Shown here piece after piece: positions 49,634-60,939 of a DNA stretch of 64,000 nt. Origin of the DNA: Triops longicaudatus (lineage: Eukaryota > Arthropoda > Branchiopoda > Notostraca > Triopsidae); assembly GCA_022885665.1 (NCBI GenBank), contig JAGQDJ010000081.1:1-64000 (forward strand). Direction: 5' to 3'. A program made the translations under genes and the position numbers. Each line of letters opens with the position of its first letter. Positions within the stretch are counted from its first letter, which is position 1. The notes beneath the pieces were generated by a model, which saw nothing but the letters and a program-made list of their open reading frames with translations, was not told the DNA's origin and did no database searches.

Positions 49634-50923
49634 CATTGGGTTTGCTTTAGTTTTGTAATTGTTGTCGTATTTGCGTTGTGTGTACGACAAGTCTTTTAAC
49701 ATTATGGTCCTTAGCAATACACTTTTTACCATAGTGCGCAAGTCGTGTTTCTTTGAAGCAAGGTCGAAACGGGTGTCATTATAAATTGGAAACAGCAGAT
49801 TGTTTTCTTCATTCGTCGAGCATTTTATTTTGTCATATGTGTAGTGTGTTTAGCTCTAGACGTACTGCGTTCTTTGTAAGTCCCACTTGACAGCGCAAGC
49901 CTAGACAAGTTCATACGATCGGAGCGTTGGAGGAAAAGAATGGGAACTTCAGATTTCCGTTCTCATGGGATTCTCATGAGATTGATTTTCACGTATTTTC
50001 TCTTGGTGAAATATAGTTGCTCTCTGAATTCATTAATATCTTCAAATCTTGTCGAGCATTAAACATTTTTTCACATATTATCTACGGACCTGAAGTGTAT
50101 TAAAAATGTGTGCATTCAGTGCATCAAGCCAAACCGCTTACGCTGTAAAACTCCCACTACAAACAAGGTTATCCTGTGACTCATAAGAGTATGTACGCTA
50201 TTCATCATTCGCACAGCAGTGTCTGCCTTCCCATTTGCCTCTACTTCTCCACGAATGCCGATATCCGTAGCTGGACTTACCGTTCCCCTCTCACATCCGT
50301 TCGCAATTTTAAAAGTTTGGATTTTGCTTCAGTGTACGTTAGGTGGCGTTCTCTGTTACCTGGCAACCAAGGACGACAAAGAAGATGACAACAAACGTGA
50401 AAAACGTACTCGCAGGAAGGGTAGTGCGGGTGGAACGGTCTTCGTAGAAAGATTAAGTGCTTAATTTACGTGAAACTGCGCCCTGATAATCGATAAGGGA
50501 TTCCATTAGTTCCTTATCGACTATTCACACCCTTTTGTGTATCGTAACAAAAATGGCGTGGTGAAATTCCGAATGCTAAAAGTTCTTATCTTCCCAGGAT
50601 TGCATTATTGTACAGTTGGATCATTTGCTTGCTCGTTACCCGTTCTCTTCCTTTGGATTACACTACTACAAGGCAGTTTTGTTCTTTATTCCACCGAGGT
50701 AAATATTCTAACATTCCCTGATTACTTTCTTGTTAAATGCTCCTTCGCCTTTGTGTTTTTCTCCCGATTTTTCCTACCTAATTCTGAACTAACCTTAGGC
50801 TGCATTTGGATCATTTATGGACCAATTTAAACTTATCCTCGTGCTAAGTGTAACTCGATACAATCACCAGATGAGCTGTTAACTGTTGTCAGTAGCTTCC
50901 GTCGTCCCTTTTTTGTGCTGCAG
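49634..50923. other. NAA20 3' region and upstream region of sprint
   Basis: This contains the NAA20 3' UTR and probable 5' leader sequence of sprint. A short frame at 50573-50698 (MLKVLIFPGLHYCTVGSFAC.., hydrophobic) ends at a gag|gtaaat donor in phase 0 and could splice to 50924, but more likely it is untranslated. Another hydrophobic frame near 50243-50464 has no recognisable relative. Confidence 0.45.
50058..50063 (+). terminator. Possible NAA20 poly(A) signal ATTAAA
   Basis: ATTAAA lies about 425 nt past the NAA20 stop and is followed by a T-rich stretch. It is the best candidate I see, but a single hexamer is weak evidence. Confidence 0.3.
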
Positions 50924-50950
50924 GACCGCAAAAAATATACAATTGCCAGA

Positions 50951-53900
50951 ATGGCTTCTCAATTACCAGCGCCTCCAAGAACATCGTCTTATCATATGGT
51001 AAGTTGGACAACTCTTTTGCGATCCTATGGTGTGTGTAAACACGGCTTGTTGCGTCATAACTTAGATATGTATTGCAATACTTTGAAGTAACGAAAAAGA
51101 AAATGAGTTATACAAAAGCATTTTATGGAGTGTCGCTGCTAGGAAAGGCAAGGTACAAATTCTGCTCAGTTTCTTTCACACCCAGTAACGTAAAAAGAAT
51201 TTAAGAGTAGTGATTCCGACATTCGGTTGCATACGCAAGCCTCCCCAAGTGTGTCTTCGCTATCTCTAAAGGGAAGCGCAACAGCTTCTGCGTGTCTATT
51301 TTTGTCCCACTCTTCGCATCATCCTCGAACTAATCACCTGCGTGTGCTGACGTTTTTTTTTCTCCTTTCGCTTCCACAAAACCTATTTTGAATTCTCCTG
51401 TGCAAGAAGTACCCACCCTACCCCCTGTGATCTCACTGGAGGGATGTCTAGGAAAAACCCTTTATTGTCTCACGCCATTTTTTTGTAATTTTTGTTCCTC
51501 GTCACTAGCCTTACTTGGAAAAGTTCTTCTGGGCCCCTCCGCCCTTTTTCTTTCTTGTCTGCGTTGGTAAAAGAGTGACTGGAGTGTCTAGTCTAGCATT
51601 CTAGCTCCAATCAACCAGCTTTGTGTTGTGTACGTTCACAAGTCATTATCCATGCATTTCCGGTTGCTCTCTCATAGAGAGCGGATGTGACGCTAGGTTT
51701 TGTCCGGCGTTTGGCATGCAACATCTAGCCCAGATTTTGTTCCGTGCAGTCTATGTTGTCTCTCGTTATCTCTTGCGCCATTTTTCTAAATCAGTCGAGT
51801 AGTCAGTTCGTTATGCAGTTTAATTAGATAGAAGAGGAAGAGTATACAACACGGACTAAACACTGAACTTCACATACCGTATAGTGCCGGACTTCCGGGA
51901 CCACGGCAATGGGAAAGGTTTTCCCCGCGTTTTCACCTTTCGTGGTGGCTGGTTCTTCTGCTTGGTCTTATAAGCACTGAGCGCGAGGTACTTGCCGTAG
52001 CCTTGCCGGCGGGCACAGCGAGGAAGAGAACCCCAAACCAAGCAGCCACAACATGTCGTTCGTGATGGAAAGCAGCCAAATCGTTAAAAAGGGGTCTTCT
52101 GTGGGAAGAAGGAACTTCTCAGGCCAACTGCTGGATAATTCGGGCTTTCTTTGAAAGGAAAATCATAAGTTATGGAGTTGCGTGTTGTCTCCTGAATTCC
52201 GGGTGTCCATACAGTCCGAATAGGTCAAGTTTGACAATTGGGAGCCTTTCACGCAATGAAAGTACAGTGCGTGCCTCACTTTACGAATTCTCCTTGATGA
52301 AACTCCGGACGCTTAGAAATGTTAGTCACCTTCCGTACGGATGGTAGACATACTACAAATTGTTCGTAGGCTGTTACGCGCTTTTAAGAGCTCAGGAAAA
52401 ATTAGAAACGAAATTGTTGTACAGAGCTGTCTCCGAAATTCCTCAGAAATACATAATTCCTGTGGTAACCAATGTGTTGGGCGCATTTCGATCGAGAAAA
52501 ATGTTCCATTGTTAATACACGGCATTTAAGTTGTCAAAAATTTTCCCGTAGCGAGAACTGTGATAGTTCATCTTTCAGTTATAGGAATATTGCATATTAC
52601 GTACCGATCACGCAGATGTTGTGTACTTTCTAGGATAGACTTCGAGGACCTCATATAGTAGCCGTCTTATCCGACATTCGTAAGACTGGGTAGGCTTAAG
52701 GTAGTTTAGTCCAAAAAAGCTTAAAAATAAGGATTACAAATAGTAAAAGCCAGTGGGAAGCGTTTGTGTATGCAAAGCGTCAATAATAATTAAGCTTTTG
52801 TTTATTGAATTGAATTGTCGACCTTTTCATTTAACAAATCTTGGTGTTGTTTTCGAAAACTATGAACTTGTAATTTTGCCCTGTACTTGGCAAGAGAAAC
52901 CTGAATATGAGGAGAAAATGTAGGCAAAATTATGTGTCGTAAAGTGTGTGTGGATAATTAAGCGTCTATTGTATTTCAGATATTATTCAATTTTGAACTG
53001 TATTGCTGTTAGAGTTCTGAAAAAATCAGCCGAAAAGAGGAGTGACATTGCTCGTGAAAAAGATAGTCCTATAATTAGTCATCAACTGTCAAGCGTGAAA
53101 GTGTTTAGATCTGCTTAGGAGGTGTGACTTTGAAGCACACGAATGTAAGGTTGTTTGCTTAGTATATTACGCATAGAGAAAAGATAATTAAAAATATATT
53201 AGACCTTAAGAGTGGTGCAGTTTCTTTAAAATTATTTTCGTTTTTGATGCAACTGTTTTCACATAGTTCGCAATTTTGTTATTTTTGTCTCCTGTACACG
53301 CAAATTCATTACGTGTGTTGTACAAATGGACGCAAGCCTGTCACTTACGCAATCCCTCTTGGAAATACGATCATTCCTAAACCCAGGATACACCTCTACC
53401 TGTATTTTTACCGTAAACTTGGTGTTGGGTGGGAATGTGTATACGTGTTTTTGATGTGTACGTGTTTGTTATGTGCGTTTGTATGCTTTTAGATGCTGAA
53501 TAGCTTTGCGGAAGATTTGGAGTCAATTTTGTCAGATTTGAGCGGATCTGCGTCGCCGCTTCCGACCATCCATGAAGACACGCCTTTGCTCGAGCCGGAG
53601 GTTCTAACTCCGCAAGAGCCCACCACGCCTCCATCACCCGTCAGTTCACCCATTTTTGTTCCGTTGCTTTCCGGCCTCTTACAGCTTTCGCTTTTTTTCG
53701 TAGTTGGCTTCTGTAGAATGGCTTTTTTAAAAATTCTTTCCCTTTCAAATCATATTTCTCCGTCTTCTTTGAGAAAGTTGTCTGAAAAAAAAAATAATAA
53801 TAATAATAAATAAACATGCTTTTTGTGTTCGTAGGATTTTGTTTCCTCCTCGAATCTCGGCTCGGGAACTTTTCCCCAATCGTTGAACGAGAGTATTGCC

Positions 53901-56900
53901 AGTACGTCGCGATCCTCCAGTCCAGAAACGCTCGGGGAGTGCAATAGTTTAACATTACTCGAGCGCCTTATACGGACACATTCTATCTGGTTTCTGCCCG
54001 ACCTTCAACGCGCTGGCGCGGTCCATTTGCTTCAGAACCAAGAAGAAACGGGTTTGTTTCTGGTCCGTCAGTCCTCGCAGCCCGGCACGTTGGCTCTGTC
54101 CATTCGCTTGGAAAGTGACGAAACCGGTGGCGATATACAACATTACCTTTTAGAAACGGTCCGGTTAGATAACGGCAACACGGGCGTGCGTTTGGAGGCG
54201 TCAGAGTTGGTCTTCGACTCGCTCCCAGTACTCTTTGAACACTACAGCCAGTGTTGTGACGAATTGCCTGTACAACTGCGGCTGCCCCGCCGACTTCGAG
54301 AAGCCAAAACTCGGCAAGCCTTAGCGGCTTATGCGCTTCTCGGGCAAGACTTTTGGGCCCGCCCCTTGGGGCTGGCAGCGCCCGAATCTCCGCCCAAACT
54401 CTCCCCACGTGTGGCACGTACCAAACAACCTCCACCGCCACCACCTCGGTGGGCTAAACCGACACAAATGTCAGCTCTGCCCTCTACCTGCTCTTCATCT
54501 TCAGAGAACTTGGCAAATATGGTCACGGAGACGGAGCTTTCGGCGCCAGTGAATAACCTTGTGCCAGTTTTGGAGTGCAAAAACAACGACAGCGAGCCGG
54601 AAGTGCTTATTGAAACCTTGCCAACAGCAAATCCCAATGTTGAAAACACGACGACCACCACAGTTACCACTACTACTGTTACGACTGAAGAAACTAAAGA
54701 AGTAATTCATATACGGACAAGGAATAGCATGATAGAAGCCAATATTCATGTCGAAAATGGACAAACAGGAGATAGTCAGTGTCAACAGAACAACAATAAC
54801 AATAAGGGAAAAAGGAAATTCACGCGGAGAAGACAGTGTGCGCGGTCCCCGGACGGCAAACCTTACCACAGTAGTGCAGCAGACAAAGCTTCCGACTATG
54901 AAGATATTTGGGATAGTCCACCCCGGGAGATGACATCACCAGCGGGGCCAGATTCTGATCTGGAACCTGCAGAATCCGATCCGACTCCTGCGCCCATTCC
55001 CAAGGCTGTATCTGTAGAGGCGTTGATCAGTTTTGATGAAGATGCTAAAGTCATGAACCGTGCACCTTCGCTGCCAAACTCCTCCCCCATCGACGCGCTG
55101 TTAGACTGCCACGACCTTACCACCACCGCACTTCCGGTGAAGGCCAAAGAAACCACGGAAGAAGATATTCTCCAAGAGTTGGTAGCCCAGGATGGTATTG
55201 ACATTGGTGATACACTGGATCTGCAAGAGGATAGCTTGCTACGTCCAGACAAGCGGGATTCTCACCGAGCTTCCAAACGCGCTAGTCCGCTATATTCCGA
55301 ACCGGCAGACGCGTTGCCTAAACAACGTCATCCGTACCATATTACCCGCCCTTTGCCGCCGTTTCCCGCGCCGGAACATTTCAGAATCCCGGGTTTTCAC
55401 CAGCAGCCGGTGCCGTCGTCTTTCACTTCCTACCTGACAAACCCCGCCCCTCCTGTTCTGCAACCAAGACCTTTGCCGGTACCGCTCTCATCGGAACGGT
55501 TTGTTATTAACAACAATAACCGGCGGCAGACCGCAAACATTCATAAAAAAAATCACAAGAATGCGTTTCGGTTTCCGTTGCCACTCAAGGCATTATCTTT
55601 ACACGCAGCAGCAGGGAATTCCAATTCGGCTCATATCAATCCCCAAAAGATTACGAGCATTTCCTGGCCTGTGGATTCCAGTTGGGAATTCTTGAATACC
55701 GACGTGCCCCACGGGTTAGAGAATACGCTCCCTATGAGTGGGAAATTTTTTCTCAAGTCACCGGCCAGTCTAGCCAAGCCCCCTCATTCACCTTTTCCTG
55801 CTCCGGGTGTCGACTTGCCAGAGCAGTACGGTTTCTCGAACCTGACCATGCGTCACGTGTTAACGGCGCTGAGACCTGACCTAACCTTACCGGTAGCCAA
55901 CTACGCCCCTCCTCCATCCCCAACACCGTCTTCCGCATCTCACTCGCGTCGTACGTTGGAGTCCCGGAAATCAGCGTACGATAATTGGGCCAGTGATCAG
56001 CTAAAGAAGGTGGCAGAGAAGGACGAAGAGGATGATGTTGGTACCGAAACCGAATTCTCAGAACCGTGGGACAGCTCGAGATGGACCCAGTTATTAAATG
56101 CCCGGGAAAGCCTTTCTAACGGTAGTGGAAACGTGAATGGCAGTTTGACGCCAACCCAGACTACACCGGGGTTATTTTCCACGGCAGACTTTAGCAAAAA
56201 CACTTTGTCAGATGCCGGCATTGGGACATTGAGCGATTGTGCCACGTGGAGTAAAGGGCACGTAGAAACAAGAAAGAAACCACCACGGCCACCCTTGCAG
56301 CGCACAAAAAGTTTCAAGGACAAGATGGATCCTCTGATTGGTAATTTTGTGCTCCTTGATTAGGTTTGTAGACTTATAAGAGTTATTGCTTGCCCCCCCC
56401 CCCACAGCTTCACCACGATTGTTAGCGTTGCGTGGGTCAGAGAGAACGGAAGCAGGAAGAAGATTACGGAATGCGGTTTTGGCATTGGGTCAAGATCCCA
56501 GTACGACATTTTGCCAGAACATTCGTCATTTTGTCCAGTGTACGAGGGAAGCCCGGGAAGCTCGACCGAGCGTCGTAGCACGTAACGTTCGCCAATTTAT
56601 GTCAGGGCTGAAGAATTTCTTGCTCCAGCATGGCGAGAAACTGTTTGACGCTGCCTTGGACGACGAACAGAAACGAGTAAGGCAATTTGAAGATATTTTC
56701 ATTAAAAGCCATTCTCCGCACTGGTTCTCGTTGATCTGATACGGTTGCGTTTCCTCTGTCGACTAAATTCTTATTATCATGTGAAGATTCACGCGTTACT
56801 TTAGTAATTTCATTCGGAAACGTTCATAACTTGCCCTGGTTGAGAACATGTCACTCAACGAAAACTGCACGTAGTCCATTCTACGTTGCTCGATAACAAG

Positions 56901-58440
56901 AGTCTATGACAAAGGAAACGCATCCTAGGTGTTAATGCTGGATGAAGCGGACTGCACTGTGTAGTATTATTTTTTCGCCCTAAAGTAAGCCAGTGTTTTT
57001 CAAAACTGGATAAATGACACATAAAATTGGGTAAAAGAGGTATTCTTTAAAGTTGTGATAATTAAATTCTTATTGAATTTTTATTCGTGTTATTTTCTGC
57101 CATTTTACAAGTACTCACCACTACCGTAGCAAGTGTATCTAGTGCAAGCTTTCTCAAATGACCATGCAAATCCCGTGATTCATTATTTTTACACAAACGT
57201 TGTGTTTCTACAAAAGAAAACCATTCGCTGAAGTTTTGCATGTTATAGAGACATAAGTAAATTACTGATTTGGAGAAAGGCCGCATCCTTAACATGCATG
57301 TCGCGTATCCCTACGACAGAAAGTTGTTAAGTTATTGTTCTTCTAGTTGAAGCCAACCGAATTCTTGAACTTGGGTGCTATTCTGGAATCTTGTTTACAA
57401 ACCTTGGTGCTTGTGCCATTACATCCTCATTTGTATGCACTTTTCGTGCAAGACAGTCTAGAAGCGGGAAAATTGCAGAATATGGCATTGGCTATTGAGT
57501 CAGTACGTGAGATGGATCCTGTTACACTTGGACTTCGGGTAACTAGCCTTGAAAAATCAATTTTCACAACATGTACATTCATACGATCCTTTTCCTTCAG
57601 GCTGATTGCGACTTGCCATCAGCGGAATTGTTAGACCGTGTTGGGCAATCCATGTACCTGATGCAAGCGGCCCCGTGCCCGTTAGATAAGTTAGAACATC
57701 TGCTAGCGGCCACGACAGATATTTATTACCATGTAAGCCCTTATTCTTGACGAAAGTATGAATTCCTGATAAAAGGTTTTTTTCGAAAGGCAACATCAGC
57801 ATATGGTGATAATTTGTCGGCCGACGAGTTTTTGCCCTTACTTGCCTGGGTTTGTGCACGTTGTGGTATGGTTACGGCAGAACTGGAGGCGGATTTCATG
57901 TGGGCATTGTTGCAGCCGGCTTTGTTAGCAGGAGAAGGCGCATATTTCTTGACCGCTCTTTCGTCAGCTCTGCAACTGTTGCACGGCTTCCGGTTGCCGG
58001 CGTCGCCCCCAGGATCTCCTGGTGACGAGGCGTCGGATATGGGTACATGGCGCAGTGGGCGCACTTCAGAAGGCAGTCCGATACCCTGCGTCCTCCGCGT
58101 TTTAGTGGCTGACGAAAGCCAGGGTAGTCTGCTTGCGCGTACCGTGCCGGTACGGCCTGGTATGACAGCTAGGGATGTATCCAAGTTGCTGGCGCTCAAA
58201 CTGAGGTTATCTAACCCGCAGGATTATGGGTTGGTAGCTTTAATCGATGGTCAAGGTAAAATTGAAATTCGAATGCTGCTATTTTTTCTCATGTATGGTC
58301 CTCCTTTAGAAACGCTCATGAACGAGTCGGACAGTCCACACAGTTTACGGACATCTATACTAAGTTCTGGGAGAAATTGCACTTTTGCTTTTCGAAGGCT
58401 GGATGCGAAAATTGCATGGCCCTCACATTTGGAATCTTGA
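50951..58440 (+). CDS. spri: Sprint / RIN-family Rab5 exchange factor
   Basis: Links receptor tyrosine kinase and Ras signals to endocytosis by activating Rab5-type GTPases. Exons: 50924-50998 (ATG at 50951), 53493-53639, 53835-56340, 56408-56676, 57347-57538, 57601-57732, 57790-58255 and 58310-58440, giving 1296 residues. The 2.5-kb exon holds the SH2 domain (about 116-205, FLVRQSS with the phosphotyrosine Arg near 143) and a long proline-rich region with PPPPPPR and PPRPPLQR SH3-type sites. The RIN-homology part includes FCQNIRHFVQCTREAREARP and NVRQFMSGLKNFLLQHGEKLF. VPS9 follows, with PCPLDKLEHL, the catalytic Asp near 1110 (LSADEFLPLL) and the Tyr near 1150 (GEGAYFL) both present. A Ras-association domain closes the protein. 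Upstream of the ATG the exon stays open, so the N-terminus could be longer. Confidence 0.92.
50999..53492. other. Sprint first coding intron, nothing recognised
   Basis: A 2.5-kb intron from a gtaagt donor to a tgcttttag acceptor. No exon, RNA gene or repeat stands out. Alternative promoters for shorter sprint isoforms could lie here, because the next exon itself starts with an ATG (53493). Confidence 0.5.
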
Positions 58441-58658
58441 CGCAATTATGTGCCCTAGTGTCTTTTGAGACAATTTTTTCGTATTTCTCAGCTACTAATG
58501 ACCTCAAACTACTCATCCATCTGTAACAAATTGCCGAATTGCCATGGTCCCTCTTCCCTCACTTACTTGTGCCTTTCACAGCTTACGATTCCCTGCTAAG
58601 AGATTTAAGGGTCCTTACTTTGCCAAGTCCTTACCTTACCCTTGCTTGCCCTTTGTAC

Positions 58659-58664
58659 AATAAA
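58659..58664 (+). terminator. Poly(A) signal of sprint
   Basis: AATAAA lies about 220 nt past the sprint TGA (58438-58440), in the expected position for a 3' UTR end. Confidence 0.65.
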
Positions 58665-60939
58665 GAAAATGATCTCCATATATCGACTGCATTAATTTGA
58701 TTGACAATGGGGTACTTGTTCTAGCGAATAGAGCACATAATTCGCAATAGACGGACAATTTAACTGAGACCTTGAGTGAAATTGACTTGCGTGAAGCCTA
58801 TGCAAGTTTTTTTTAAAAAAAAAAAAGAAAGAAAAAGAAAACAGGTCAGAAACTATAAACGGAGACCTAGTTGTGGAGTTCGCGTTACTGTTGCTGCCAG
58901 CTATGCTATTAGCATAGTAATCCAGGTGCCGTACAAAACGCACAAGACAGCGATATTTAGCCCTCAGATCACCCAAATTGTTTTTCCAAAAACTAACAGA
59001 AACCAGATGGAATGCGCGTCTTCACTTGAGAACTTTGCAAATTTAAAGTAGTATTTTTACTCTACAATCTTTCTGATTCTTCAGTATCGTTTCGTTTTAC
59101 ATAATGTCGAAGCTATAATTGTCTTGTAATGCCGGTTGCTTCCATGTTTTTGGCTAGCACTTGAGAGAAATTTGAGTTTAACTTTTGCAAGTGCTCAGCG
59201 TACCATAATTATTGTGAGGCAAAAGGGGTGTGTTCCCTAGAATAGCTAAAGCCTCTAAAGCATTAAGCCTGTCCCTACCGTTGCGTAAGAAAATTTTTGT
59301 AATTTGAAAAGGCCGCCATACATTTCCTAGAAAACGGGAGCCTCTGAGACTTGTTCTATACCTGCATACATGCATGTGAGGATGTACGAGCATGTATAAA
59401 TACCAAAATTCAAGCGCAGTAGATACTGGTTAACAGCCTCGCATACATGAATTCGGCCACCTTTACCCCTCGTGCTTGAGCTAACTTTCTGTTTTTCTTC
59501 TCTTTATGTCTACGTCGTCCTTAACCACGATAACTAAAAAAAAAAAGAAAAAGGGTGGATAAACTTATCGGTATCATGGACGCTAAAATGTTTGTGGAGC
59601 ACACCGATTTAGTCTCGCAAGACAACGATGATATCGAAGTGTCTTAAGGTCGACAAAGGAACGAACCTTTTAAAGAAATTTATCCCGATCGTATTATACA
59701 GTATCCTAGAATAATGACCTCATAACAACTTGATACGGATGGAGAAAAAATAATCGTAAGTTACTTTTAAGACTTGGCTATGCAATACGTAGCCCGATTT
59801 CAATAATATCTATTATCAGAAGGAAAACAAGAGGTGTGAACTCGTCAATAGGCTATGCCTACGGTGGCTTCGAACTAAAAAAAAATATGCGAACTACAAA
59901 TAGAAAAGCGCAACTGTTTTCACGGTCTAGAACAAACCAAAAAAAGTAAACACGAGAGAAACAAATCGGAGGTTGCTTTAATCATAACCGAGATGTATAA
60001 TAGGAAAGATGAACCGTGATTATATAGTTTTAATCAGTATAAAAGCTGTTAGTGAAACATGTTATCTTCATTTGTATGAATCTTGGTCACAAAAAAATAA
60101 ACTTCGAAATTCTGACTTTCCAACCGTGGGTAAATGTCAATAAGACGTTTGTAGTTACACTAATGGAGAACAAATACATGCTAAACAGCCACAAACGGTA
60201 ACAGCCATGAAAGCTTATTCACACAACTATTATATAAATAAATAGAAATACGCAGCACATAGTTAATAATCATTTCAAGTAAAGGATCACATCAAGACAG
60301 AAGCTCATTTCCTCTGTTGTGCGTTTACTCCTTTATAGGATACAGTTGGGATAGGTAGGGGGCAAACGAGTACTGTGTTCAACAGTAACTAAGACAAGTT
60401 AGCCATCAATACCTGTCTAGTGACCTGCAACTGTAAAAACGCACCGTGTTTCTTTGTTGTTCACGTCGGGATCTATGGTGCCACAGTATAGTACGTCTCT
60501 GCCTGTGAGAAATTCCGTAGAACCGTATCTAGAAGCGCAGCGCAGCGATCCAAATACCACGCCTTCCTTAGCGAGCGACTCCATCCCTTTCGTTTCCCCC
60601 ACTGTCTCTGGCTTTTTAGTTGTGATGCCGCAACAGCACGTGTCAAGTGGCAAAAGGGGGATAGCAATTTAGCTCGCAAGCATTGGCTGGGACTTCAAAA
60701 ATTACTACAAGTGTCCTGAACCACACGATAATTTAACTTTGTTTGTCCGTATTACGTGGCTTATTCAGTCGCTACACAAATTGTTGGATCGGTGTTTTTG
60801 GAAGTTTACAGTTCATTCTGAAACGCCAGAAATTAAAAGTGGAGGCATTGTGCTGACAAAACGGGAACCCTGAAACCCATCAGGGGTCCCATCCCATAAT
60901 AAAAAAAAAAAAATTGGATAACGTTTGACATCCAAAACT
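58665..60939. other. Intergenic region and RyR upstream region
   Basis: About 2.3 kb of AT-rich spacer with short A runs near 58816, 59537 and 60900. No gene is seen. The RyR promoter and 5' UTR should lie at its right end. An in-frame stretch near 60454-60672 has no recognisable protein. Confidence 0.5.

Noticed and set aside
54329..54670. Minus-strand frames across the large sprint exon
   Set aside because: Antisense shadows of a GC-balanced coding exon; the plus strand carries the clear SH2 and proline-rich protein.
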